Positions 1 to 7,086 of a stretch of DNA of 64,000 bases are shown one piece after another. Numbering within the stretch: the first letter of the stretch is position 1; each line of letters begins with the position of its first letter. The notes beneath the pieces were generated by a model. That model did no database searches, was not told the DNA's origin, and worked only from the letters and a program-made list of their open reading frames with translations. A program made the position numbers and the translations under genes. The DNA lies in the NCBI RefSeq assembly GCF_039535785.1, contig NZ_BAAAXV010000002.1, positions 496,001 through 560,000 on the forward strand. The letters run 5' to 3'. This DNA is from Nonomuraea helvata. GTDB lineage: Bacteria > Actinomycetota > Actinomycetes > Streptosporangiales > Streptosporangiaceae.

Positions 1-291
1 CAAGACTGGGTCTACGGCGGGAAGCCGGCGGATGATCGCATCCGCGAACCCAGGGAGTACACGCAGACACTGAGCCGGATCGTCAACAGCCTGATCCAGC
101 ACGGCTTCATGCTGACACACCTGTCCGAAGTCCGAGGCGACTACCCCGATGCGGAACCGGGCAGTTGGTCGCACTTCATAGGGGTGGCCCCGCCGTGGCT
201 GGAGTTCGTCTGGCAGTACCGGCCTGGTGTCACGTCCTCGGAAGGTAGGGCGTCCCGGGGCACGGGTGACCGCGAACCACTCGAACAGTGA
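1..291 (+). CDS. C-terminal part of a class I SAM-dependent methyltransferase
   Basis: The reading frame is open from the first base of the window, so the gene starts outside it; 96 residues and a TGA stop are visible. The stretch around HGFMLTHLSEV followed by a G-x-W-x-H-F segment and PPWLEFVWQYRP is the usual C-terminal end of small class I methyltransferases, where the last strands of the Rossmann-like fold pack and the substrate lid lies. The SAM-binding motifs are upstream and not visible, so substrate and exact subfamily cannot be stated. The last 20 or so residues look poorly conserved and may be a read-through tail. Confidence 0.65.
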   Translation, partial: QDWVYGGKPADDRIREPREYTQTLSRIVNSLIQHGFMLTHLSEVRGDYPDAEPGSWSHFIGVAPPWLEFVWQYRPGVTSSEGRASRGTGDREPLEQ

Positions 292-314
292 TCGGGCGGC
301 CACACCACCAACGC

Positions 315-418
315 GGGGCGAGAATCTCCAGACCCTTTTCCGATTGCTCATGGGCAGTAGTCACAGTGCGGCGAAGGTGTCGGTGATGGTGAGGTAGGCC
401 AGGCGAAGGAACACGGCG
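315..418 (-). pseudogene. Remnant of an integrase-type transposase, N-terminal piece
   Basis: On the minus strand this reads VFLRLAYLTITDTFAAL, a stop, then LLPMSNR, which matches the start of an actinomycete integrase-core (DDE/rve) transposase of which another N-terminal fragment lies at 45917-46096. It has an internal stop and a frameshift and cannot be functional. Other fragments of the same type of transposase occur at about 616, 9960, 10080, 15141 and 49200. Confidence 0.5.
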
Positions 419-613
419 GATCATCCTTCCGCACTTGATTCCGTCCTCTGAGTGACCAAGGCTCGCGCCGCCACGCGACGCTGACGATCCATGTGCGAAC
501 GCGTTCGCCGAGCGATGGGTCCGCACGGAACGCACCAGCGGGCCGAACCGACGGACGAGCCCTCATCGATCCGGGACTGACGGACCCGGTGCGCAGCATC
601 TCCACAATGCCGA

Positions 614-850
614 TGCAGCGTCAGCACATCCTGGCCGCCATCGAGCACGCCGGCACACGCGTCCGCGTTTTGGGCACCACCGCTCACCGCACCGCCGCGA
701 CGGTCGGCCTGATCGACGCCCTGACCAGTGCCGGCGTCAAGACCTTCGCGAACAAGGGCTGTCAAGGCGCCGACGGCACGATCCGCACACCGTTCGAACA
801 ACATCGCCACCGGCCCTGGCTCTCCCGCAGTTCCACGCCGCTCAGCCGCA
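614..850 (+). pseudogene. Chimeric transposase remnant (integrase-core piece joined to an IS5/DDE_Tnp_4-type piece)
   Basis: The first part reads QHILAAIEHAGTRVRVLGTT, like the middle of an integrase-core transposase (compare 9960). It runs in frame into LIDALTSAGVKTFANKGCQG and a RTPF-x-x-HRHRP-x-LS segment, the C-terminal catalytic region of an actinomycete IS5-type transposase. The two halves belong to different families, so this is a fusion of decayed insertion sequences. The rest of 292-890 holds no credible gene. Confidence 0.5.
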
Positions 851-880
851 GCTCAGGAGACGTAACTCAATATTCGAGCG
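851..880 (+). repeat. 30-bp dispersed repeat, copy 1
   Basis: This segment, ending in ACTCAATATTCGAGCG, matches 37708-37737 with 28 of 30 bases identical and in the same orientation. Here it lies directly after IS5-type transposase coding sequence, so it may be the end of that insertion sequence. The second copy lies just upstream of a decayed tyrosine integrase. Confidence 0.7.
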
Positions 881-889
881 GCACACGGT

Positions 890-1783
890 TCAGTCGCAGG
901 GATCGAACTTCGCGAGACCACCGAAGTAGCTGGGCCATTTCTGGCCGCCGGAGATGGCGGCCCAACGTTCCCGACTGAGTGCTACATCCGCACGTTGGTC
1001 ACCGGAGCCACATAGATCACGCAAGGGATCTCCCGATATGCCGCGCACGTTCCAGGAGAAGGCACCCCAGCGTGGAGTGGCGAGCATCGCGGTATCTCCA
1101 TCGGCGCTCAGCACCACATCCTCCACGGCCTTGGCCGGGCCCTTTAGCGTGGCGCGCAGGGCAGGACGTGACGGGTTCCGCAAGTCCCAGAGCGTCGTCA
1201 CTCCGTGCGGGGTGCCGGCAAGAGCGGTACGCCCGTCTGGAGTGATCGCCACTCTATTGGCATCGGTAGTCAACGAGCCCAGCGCCCTCGGACGGCGTCG
1301 GTCGGCCAAGTCCCAAAGGCGTACCGGGCTTTGAGTGCCGCCATCGCTCACGCCGGCTGTCATGGCCCGCCGCCCATCACCGCTGAGGGCAATGCCTCGC
1401 ACGCCTGGCAGACGGGTGTAAAGAGAGGGGTGGGAGGCATCGGTCAAGTCCCACAGGTAGCCTTCTCCCCTGCTCACCACCGCCGCCGTACGCCCGTCGG
1501 AGCTCACCGCCACATCGCTGATCGATGAGGGGTGAGCAAGTCTTGTCAGTCGCTCCGGGTTGGCGAGTGTGGCCAGACTCCACACCTCCACCCCGCCGTC
1601 ATCAGTACCGACCAACGCGACTGTGCCATCTGCGGTCAATGACAAACGCTGAATGCCGCTCGCGTCACCGGTCTTCAACACCGCGCGATTGGCCGGGCCA
1701 GCGTGAATTTTGCGTGTCCGGCAGTGCCGGGTCCTGACGATGCGTGACGGGGCGTACGAGCACGCACCGAGCACGGCCGACAA
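890..1783 (-). CDS. WD40-repeat protein, probably a truncated copy
   Basis: The product is 297 residues, nearly all of it beta-propeller repeat. Several blades carry the A-x-SxDGRTA...V-x-LWDL pattern (SSDGRTAAVVSRGEGYLWDL, TPDGRTALAGTPHGVTTLWDL). The C-terminus (DPLRDLCGSGDQ...SRERWAA) resembles the tail of large actinomycete WD40 proteins, which usually carry an N-terminal kinase, caspase-like or AAA-type domain. Here there are only about five blades and a start region without structure, so it looks like the C-terminal remnant of a larger regulator. Neighbouring DNA is IS debris and a broken TPR gene. No specific role can be assigned. Confidence 0.55.
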   Translation of the reverse strand: MSAVLGACSYAPSRIVRTRHCRTRKIHAGPANRAVLKTGDASGIQRLSLTADGTVALVGTDDGGVEVWSLATLANPERLTRLAHPSSISDVAVSSDGRTAAVVSRGEGYLWDLTDASHPSLYTRLPGVRGIALSGDGRRAMTAGVSDGGTQSPVRLWDLADRRRPRALGSLTTDANRVAITPDGRTALAGTPHGVTTLWDLRNPSRPALRATLKGPAKAVEDVVLSADGDTAMLATPRWGAFSWNVRGISGDPLRDLCGSGDQRADVALSRERWAAISGGQKWPSYFGGLAKFDPCD

Positions 1784-1840
1784 CCCTAATGATCATCGCA
1801 TCGGGGCTTCACGGAATGGATCCCATACTCCAGAGAGCAC

Positions 1841-1916
1841 CGGCGGGCCGGGGCCGTCTGGATGCGGGCGAGCTCGCAAACCGTGGCGGCGCACAGGAGC
1901 GCGACCACGGAGGCGG
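1841..1916 (-). repeat. 76-bp dispersed repeat, copy 1 (second copy 15059-15134)
   Basis: The two segments agree in all but about four of 76 bases. On the minus strand both encode a hydrophobic run SVVALLCAATVCEL followed by RIQTA, like a membrane helix near the C-terminus of a protein; the copy at 15 kb ends LARRTMAHL and a stop. Both lie in decayed DNA next to unrelated fragments, so this is probably the surviving end of a duplicated gene. The parent gene is not recognised. Confidence 0.6.
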
Positions 1917-1929
1917 ACCGGTCATCATG

Positions 1930-2125
1930 TCGCGGCGCAGGGGCCACGGGTGCTGAGGGCCAAGCACGCGCTCTGCCACAGGAGCCAGGGCGGTGAGCTG
2001 GGTACGTGCGCGTGGCAGCGTCCCCGCCTCCGCCGTCCAGCGGGCGAGGCTTGCCCGGGTGAGCAAGGTGTCAGGATGCTCGCCGCCGAGCGTCCGCTCC
2101 ACCCTCGGCAGCAGGCCGTCTCAGG
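1930..2125 (-). pseudogene. Fragment of a tetratricopeptide-repeat protein
   Basis: The minus strand reads LGGEHPDTLLTRASLARWTAEAG followed by a second helix pair ending VAERVLGPQHPWPL. This is the TPR_10/TPR_12 repeat pattern with the GxxHPDTLxTRxxLAxW signature found in large NB-ARC/TPR regulators of actinomycetes. Only about one and a half repeats remain, with no start and a frame break downstream. Confidence 0.6.
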
Positions 2126-2141
2126 TCTGAACGCACACGAG

Positions 2142-2180
2142 GGGGCCGGACATTTCCCGTTACGGCAACTGTCCGGCCCC
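2142..2180 (-). terminator. Strong hairpin downstream of the cassette A peptide gene
   Basis: An 11-bp perfect inverted repeat (GGGGCCGGACA and its complement) with a loop of about 17 bases begins 18 bases after the stop of the six-cysteine peptide gene. Its position at the end of the cassette A operon fits a transcription terminator. No T-run is evident, which is usual for high-GC actinomycetes. Confidence 0.65.
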
Positions 2181-2198
2181 GCAGTGGTCACTACGCGG

Positions 2199-2438
2199 CT
2201 AGCAACACCTGCGCTCGAGAGTAGTCCGAACCCCGAAGGTGCTTCCTGGCCCCCAGTTGCACGCGTACTTGTCCTTCATTGACCTGCTGCCGCACGCGGG
2301 GTTGTAATAGCACCGCCCCCACCAATAGCCGTCAATGGGTCTGTTGTAGCACTTGACGAGGGCGCCGGCAGAGTCTTCGGGAAGGACCCAGGCCAGGGCG
2401 CGATCCGCGAGCCCGGTTATGATCTTCACGCTTTTCAT
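2199..2438 (-). CDS. Cassette A secreted cysteine-rich peptide precursor (six Cys)
   Basis: This 79-residue protein has two parts. The leader (about residues 1-26) has a D-R motif at 12-13, a short hydrophobic run LAWVL and an A-G-A site. The remaining 53 residues are rich in aromatic residues and glycine and hold cysteines at 30, 43, 49, 60, 78 and 79, enough for three disulfides. The leader resembles those of the three peptides at 13.6-14.2 kb. It is the last gene of a unit with an S26 peptidase, ABC exporter, thioredoxin and MauE-like protein, 40 bases after the peptidase gene and just before a strong hairpin. The ribosome site is weak. I infer a peptide that is cleaved at A-x-A, oxidised and exported. 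Its activity (toxin, signal or other) is unknown and I do not recognise the family. Confidence 0.75.
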   Translation of the reverse strand: MKSVKIITGLADRALAWVLPEDSAGALVKCYNRPIDGYWWGRCYYNPACGSRSMKDKYACNWGPGSTFGVRTTLERRCC

Positions 2439-2478
2439 CCATTTCTTCGTTCACGGTCTCAGAACTTGGTCAGTTGCT

Positions 2479-2922
2479 CTATGCCGTCTCCTTTACTGAC
2501 AGGCCTGCAGATCCGAGGGAAAGCCTTCGGCGAGTGATGGCGTGAACGTCAGCGAGAGAAAAGTAACCGTGGTCTCGCGAGTCGAAGCTGCCCTCGCTGT
2601 TGTCGCTGAGCAGGACGACATTGCCGACGGGGATACGACCTTCGGCCACCACCGGGGCCACCGAGAGCGGAACAGGATCGCCCGGCAATCCGGCGATCCG
2701 CTTGATGAGGAAGGTCCCGCCGACGAATTGAGGAGCGCGGACCACCACGATCTGGCCGCATCGGAGCGCCGACGCGGCCACGCGCCGGACAAGTAGCCGA
2801 TCGCCGTCAGTCAATGTGGGAGCCATGCTGTCGCCATCGACCCGGATCACGGAATACGTCGCGCGCAGCCGTACGATCAACAAGGCCGATGCGCAGCTCA
2901 CGACGAAGAGCACCCACCTCAC
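2479..2922 (-). CDS. S26-family signal-peptidase-like protease of cassette A
   Basis: The product is 147 residues, shorter than housekeeping type I signal peptidases. One N-terminal membrane segment (about 3-20) is followed by the box with the catalytic serine, GDSMAPTL (Ser32), and the box with the general-base lysine, FLIKRIAGLPGDPV (Lys74). The later SDNSEGSFDSRDHG segment is the usual box E. The start codon overlaps the stop of the ABC exporter gene by four bases, so the two are translationally coupled, and the peptide gene follows. Its likely job is removing the peptide leader at A-x-A on the outer face of the membrane; that link is inference from context. The paralogue at 11314 is clearly similar. 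Confidence 0.85.
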   Translation of the reverse strand: MRWVLFVVSCASALLIVRLRATYSVIRVDGDSMAPTLTDGDRLLVRRVAASALRCGQIVVVRAPQFVGGTFLIKRIAGLPGDPVPLSVAPVVAEGRIPVGNVVLLSDNSEGSFDSRDHGYFSLADVHAITRRRLSLGSAGLSVKETA

Positions 2923-4730
2923 AGGGCCACCGCCTCTTCCGGGCCGCGGTACCCGGTCGCCTGGAGATTGAAGAGGCGTGCGTAGGGGCCGCGGACGGCC
3001 ATGAGGGCGTCGTGCTTTCCGGCTTCCCGGATGGCGCCGTCCTCCAGAACGATGATGAGGTCGGCGTCGCGCACGGTGTTGAGCCGGTGAGAGATGAGCA
3101 GGCTGGTGGCGCCGTGGCGGCGGCGCCGGGTTCGAGTGTGCACGTCGGCCTCGGCCTCAGGGTCCAGCCCGGCGGAGGGCTCGTCGAGGATCACGAGGTC
3201 GCGGTGGCCGCGGAACATCGCGCGGGCCAGGGCCGTGCGCTGCCATTGCCCGCCGCTGAGCATGACACCCGTGTCGGGGGCGTCCTTGTCATCCTCGCTG
3301 AAGAAGGTCCGCGTGAGCAGGGTGTCGTACCCGCGAGGAAGTGAGGAGAGCTTGTCGTCGATCCCGGCCTCGTGAGCGGCCCCACGGATTCGGGTTTCGT
3401 CCTCACGGGCGGGGACGAAGCCGATGGAGACGTTGTCGGCTGCGGACATGTCGTAGGCCATATGGTCCTGGAACACTCCGCTGATGCGGTGCCGCAGATC
3501 ATCAGGGTGCACGTCACGGATGTCGACGCCATCCCACGTGATGCTTCCGTGCTGCGGGTCGTAGAACCGGCACAGGAGCTTGACGAGGGTGGACTTGCCG
3601 GCCCCGTTCAGACCGACGATGGCGACCGACGCGGCGGCCGGGATGAACAGGTTCAGGCCGCGCAGGATCCAAGGGTGATCCTCGCTGTAGCGGAACCACA
3701 CGTCGGTCAGTTGGATGCCGTGCCTCAGCCGGGGCAGTGGCGCGGGCTCGGCGGGAATGGGGAGGTCGGGTTCGGCCGAGGTCACGGCCACGTAATGGCC
3801 GAACATGAGCAGATCCTGGTGGAGAGCGGCGATACCGATGATCAGCCCGTTGAGGGCGGCCTGAACCGCGCCGATGGCGGCGATCAGCAGGGACACGTCG
3901 CCAATGCTCAACGCGCCGGAGCCGGCGGAGATGACGGCCCAGATCAGCCCGCCGCCCGCGACCACGGCGCCCAGCAGCGTCAGCAGGCCCTCAACGGACA
4001 GTTCCTTGATGTCCATCCGGCGGCGTGCGGCGTTGGACGTGCGCAACTCGGTCATCATGCGGCCTCGCAGGAAACGGCCGCTGTTGAATAGCCGGATCTC
4101 CTTTGCCGCCGCAATCGTGGTAAGCAGATCGCCGTAGAACATCTGGCGTCGCTCCGCCGGGCCGATGTCCCATATCATCGCGGCGCGACGATGCGACAGC
4201 CGCAACTGCGCCAACAGTGCGGGAACCCCGGTTGCCAGGACGATCCCCGTGAGAACCGGACTGACCGTCAGAAGGGAGCCGACCATTCCGGCCAGCGTGA
4301 TGACCGCGCTCACAACCCCCAGGGATCCGGTGACGACTTCCTGTCCCGTTGACAGGCTGTTCTTCGCCAACCGCAACTGGTCGTGGAAGTTGGGGTCCTC
4401 GAACCGTCGCAACCCGGCGAACCGCAGCGTCGCGGAGAACAGCTGTGTGGTGGTCTGAGCGGTGAACAACCTGCCCATTTCGCTGTTGAGGTACTGCATG
4501 AGCTGAGGCAGCACCGTTACCAGGATGCCCGCGGCGGCCAACCCCACCGCGAGGGTGCTCAGCTCGGCCGCCGATCCCTGTCTTGCCAGGGAGTCGACCA
4601 CCAGTTTGGTCAGCCACGCCACCGCGATCGGCGCGATGGCCTCAACGATCATTACCAGGACATAGACCACCATCAATCCCGGGGCCGCGCGCAGGGCGAC
4701 CCCCGCGGCGGCCTTCGCCGTTCCGATCAT
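2919..4730 (-). CDS. ABC exporter (fused membrane and ATPase domains) of cassette A
   Basis: This 603-residue type I half-exporter has about six membrane helices in residues 1-310, then a nucleotide-binding domain with Walker A GLNGAGKS (373-380), signature LSGGQWQR (491-498), Walker B DLVILDE (511-517) and an H-loop ISHR. It lacks the N-terminal C39 peptidase domain of bacteriocin exporters, which fits the presence of a separate S26 protease in the same operon. It would act as a homodimer in the cytoplasmic membrane. The start overlaps the thioredoxin stop by four bases. The most likely cargo is the cysteine-rich peptide encoded at 2199-2438. It is closely similar throughout to the exporter at 11735-13630. 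Confidence 0.88.
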   Translation of the reverse strand: MIGTAKAAAGVALRAAPGLMVVYVLVMIVEAIAPIAVAWLTKLVVDSLARQGSAAELSTLAVGLAAAGILVTVLPQLMQYLNSEMGRLFTAQTTTQLFSATLRFAGLRRFEDPNFHDQLRLAKNSLSTGQEVVTGSLGVVSAVITLAGMVGSLLTVSPVLTGIVLATGVPALLAQLRLSHRRAAMIWDIGPAERRQMFYGDLLTTIAAAKEIRLFNSGRFLRGRMMTELRTSNAARRRMDIKELSVEGLLTLLGAVVAGGGLIWAVISAGSGALSIGDVSLLIAAIGAVQAALNGLIIGIAALHQDLLMFGHYVAVTSAEPDLPIPAEPAPLPRLRHGIQLTDVWFRYSEDHPWILRGLNLFIPAAASVAIVGLNGAGKSTLVKLLCRFYDPQHGSITWDGVDIRDVHPDDLRHRISGVFQDHMAYDMSAADNVSIGFVPAREDETRIRGAAHEAGIDDKLSSLPRGYDTLLTRTFFSEDDKDAPDTGVMLSGGQWQRTALARAMFRGHRDLVILDEPSAGLDPEAEADVHTRTRRRRHGATSLLISHRLNTVRDADLIIVLEDGAIREAGKHDALMAVRGPYARLFNLQATGYRGPEEAVAL

Positions 4731-5245
4731 GCGCTGACCGTGGCGGGCAACACGGGATCGTTGTCGGTGACCCTGCCGTCCGCACCGATTTCGAAGACGG
4801 TCGGATATCCGGTGACCCGGAAGGCGCTCTGAATGGCGGCATGAGGTGCCTCGACCACGACACGTGCCACCTCAGCGAGGCGTTCGACGTCAGCGATGGC
4901 CTCCTTGTCGCTGTCGGTGACGACGACGGCGAGCACGGCACCCGGGGTTCGGCGGGCATGGTCGATGAAGCGCGGCATCAGTTCCCTGCAGGGCTGGCAG
5001 GACGGGGAGAAGAACCCGATCAGGGCGGCCCCTTCGATCAGCTCATCGGAGATCGGCTCGCCGCTGGTGGTGGTGGCGGCGAACTCCGGGATCTTCTCTC
5101 CGATGGCGAGCCCTTCCTCCATGGGTGGCAAGGATGCCGCTGACGCCGCCTGCTTCCGCAGCCGGCGGATCACTCCGACCGTCAACAGGAGATTCAGCAG
5201 GCACAGCACGCCGACCAGGACGACGGCAACGATCAGATACGGCAT
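4727..5245 (-). CDS. Membrane-anchored TlpA-like thioredoxin of cassette A
   Basis: The 172-residue protein has one N-terminal membrane helix (about 3-25), a basic stop (RRLRKQ), then a thioredoxin fold facing outward. The redox motif is CQPC (Cys83, Cys86) and the cis-proline region reads VTGYPTVF. This is the arrangement of TlpA/ResA/MauD proteins. Start ATG 5245 overlaps the mauE-like stop (GTG 5248 is an alternative), and the stop overlaps the exporter start. The likely role is forming or shuffling disulfides in the exported peptide, with electrons passed to the MauE-like membrane protein. The direction of electron flow cannot be told from sequence. Confidence 0.85.
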   Translation of the reverse strand: MPYLIVAVVLVGVLCLLNLLLTVGVIRRLRKQAASAASLPPMEEGLAIGEKIPEFAATTTSGEPISDELIEGAALIGFFSPSCQPCRELMPRFIDHARRTPGAVLAVVVTDSDKEAIADVERLAEVARVVVEAPHAAIQSAFRVTGYPTVFEIGADGRVTDNDPVLPATVSA

Positions 5246-5763
5246 CACGCACTCCCCGCGACTTCCATGAACAAATCGGCGATATCGTCGAAGACGATCA
5301 AGAGGATGGCGCCGACCAACCCAACCGGCACTGCCAGGGCGAGGCCGACCATGGTTACCGGGCCGCCGGGAAACATCAGCGCCACTGAACCCAGCGCGGC
5401 AACGAGCAGCAGAAGCCCGTTGCGGACCAGATGCACCGGGCCAAGCGGGGTCACGGACGCGCCGAAGCACTGGCATGGCTCGCGCTGCCCCCAGCGAAGA
5501 GAAATAGCGATCCACGTGGAGAACGCGATCAACAGCATCCCGCCGACGGCCAGCCCCGCATGTGGAAGCACGATCAAGGTGGCGGCAGTGACAACTTCCA
5601 CGGCCACCGTTGCCATGGCAGCCGGGAACCGGGCCGGGCCGGGCAGCAATCGCAGGGTGGCGGCGAAAGACTGTAGTGCGGCACGACTGCGCAGTTTCGA
5701 GTACGCGGAGACAACGAAGACCGTGGTGAGCAGGACTTGACTCGCCACCAGCACGTGAACCAT
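5245..5763 (-). CDS. MauE/DoxX-like membrane redox protein of cassette A
   Basis: A 172-residue integral membrane protein with about four to five helices. The N-terminus (VFVVSAYSKLRS) and the loop PCQCFG (Cys97, Cys99) match the MauE/DoxX family, whose founding member is needed for disulfide formation in methylamine dehydrogenase. MauE-type proteins normally partner a thioredoxin-fold protein, and here the next gene is one. It is the first gene of cassette A, and three 11-bp-spaced heptamers begin 24 bases upstream of the start. It presumably re-oxidises or re-reduces the thioredoxin. The copy in cassette B is decayed. Confidence 0.82.
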   Translation of the reverse strand: MVHVLVASQVLLTTVFVVSAYSKLRSRAALQSFAATLRLLPGPARFPAAMATVAVEVVTAATLIVLPHAGLAVGGMLLIAFSTWIAISLRWGQREPCQCFGASVTPLGPVHLVRNGLLLLVAALGSVALMFPGGPVTMVGLALAVPVGLVGAILLIVFDDIADLFMEVAGSA

Positions 5764-5787
5764 GACCCCAGATGCTCTTCCGGCCCC

Positions 5788-5816
5788 TTAGCCCGGCGCT
5801 AGCACGCCGGTAGCGC
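5788..5816 (-). promoter_or_regulatory. SARP-type direct repeats upstream of cassette A
   Basis: Read on the minus strand there are three heptamers, GCGCTAC, GTGCTAG and GGGCTAA, separated by exactly four bases (11-bp period). Direct heptamers at this spacing, just upstream of a weak -10, are how SARP activators bind. The array ends 24 bases before the mauE-like start codon, which would put the transcript start at or near the start codon. Cassette B has the same arrangement. Candidate activators are the SARPs at 14218 and 16073. Confidence 0.6.
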
Positions 5817-6427
5817 GGTTGGCGGCATGGGCTGGTTGTGCGCTTGTGCGGTCGGCCCAGGGCGCGGTGTCGGTGTTGCCGCCGGTCCGTTTCCCCGAGC
5901 CGCCGTCTCGCACCCGCCGTGCGGTTCTCACCGGAACGGGCTCGCCACGTGTTCTGCCCGGTGGCCAGCTTGTGACTGCCGGTTCGATGGTCCACGGATT
6001 CGGGATCTGCGCTAGCCCTGAACAGTCCCCGCTCCGCCACGTACGGCCCCGGCTCTGGAGCGCGATGACCAGCAGCGGCACTGCCCACAGCCGCTGACCG
6101 AGACACCGGCTTCGAACTTCGCCTCTCCGATGCCCAAGGCCAGTCTGCTGACCGGGGCCCGAACTCGCACCTCACCGACGCGACCACCCCCGCGTTCTCC
6201 ACCACCATGCGGACGGCTTCTTCCTTCAACCCGGATGAGAAGGCGTCCCCACTGAGGGGATCTACGGTGAGCACCCCCAACGTCGTATGAGGTGATCGCG
6301 GTGCTGGCGAACATGCTGGAATCCGCCCTGGCCGGCGGCCCGCAGACGGTGCCGGCGCGCCGGATTGGCGAGGCGACGCCCGGCGGCGACGACCAGCCGA
6401 GCGGACAGGGCGACGGAGCGAGCACCG
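5817..6427. other. Non-coding or decayed spacer with a possible IS3-type orfA remnant
   Basis: No intact gene is visible. On the minus strand around 6190-6260 a short run GLKEEAVRMVVENAGVVA resembles the start of an IS3-type OrfA, then degenerates. The remaining open frames lack codon structure. Confidence 0.35.
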
Positions 6428-7034
6428 ATGATCCGGGGCGAGTCGAAGGTGACGCGTTCGCGCCTGGAACGCGTCGCGATCGTGTATGTCTGCCAATCGA
6501 CGCTGGTGCAGATTCGCGAGCACACCGAGTCGACCCGGCGCCAGTACGATCTGGCAGATCTGGCGGCGCGGATGGGCTAGGACGGGTGCGATATCGAGGT
6601 GATCGACTGCGATCTGGGGCTGTCGGGACGCAGCGCCGCCCGCCGGGACGGGTTCAAACAGCTGGTCGCCCGCATCTACCTGGGCGAGGTCGGGGCGGTG
6701 TTCGGGCTGGAGGTCTCCCGGCTGGCCCCGCTCCAACGCGGACGTGGCCCGCCTGCTGGAGCTGGCACGCTTCACCGACACCCTGGTGATCGACACAGAC
6801 GGGGTCTATGGCCTGTCCGACATCAACGACCGGTTGCTGCTGGGGTTGAAAGGCCAGATGGGCGAGGCCGAGCTGCATTGGCTGACCAGCCGGATGAACG
6901 AGGCCAAACGCGCCGCGGCCGCCCGCGGCGAGCTGCGGCTGCCGCTGCCGGTCGGGTTCGTCTACGACGAAGACCAGAACGTGGTCATCGATCCGGACGA
7001 GGAGATCGCCACCGCGATCGCGCCCGAAGCATAG
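6428..7034 (+). pseudogene. Serine recombinase pseudogene
   Basis: Conserved pieces of a recombinase-family catalytic domain appear in order: IVYVCQSTLVQIREHTESTR, an in-frame stop at 6578, DLGLSGRSAARRDGFKQLV with GEVGAVFGLEVSRLA, a frameshift near 6725, then DTDGVYGLSDINDRLLLG to LPVGFVYDED. The nucleophile serine is kept, but the Y-x-R-x-S motif reads YVCQS, so the active-site arginine is lost. The DNA-binding half is missing after 7034. It is a dead remnant of an integrative element. Confidence 0.8.
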
Positions 7035-7044
7035 GGGCGGGCAT

Positions 7045-7080
7045 GCGTGAAGGCCCCGGCAGGTACCGGGACCTTCACGC
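7045..7080. terminator. Bidirectional hairpin between the recombinase remnant and the M23 gene
   Basis: Two 15-base arms (5' arm GCGTGAAGGCCCCGG) pair with one mismatch around a six-base loop. It sits seven bases past the stop of the M23 peptidase gene on the minus strand, so it probably terminates that transcript. Confidence 0.65.
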
Positions 7081-7086
7081 CCCCTC

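Noticed and set aside
4727..6796. 689-residue minus-strand open frame
   Set aside because: Only the last 172 codons (from 5245) are the thioredoxin gene; the upstream part is the anti-frame of the mauE-like gene and IS debris.
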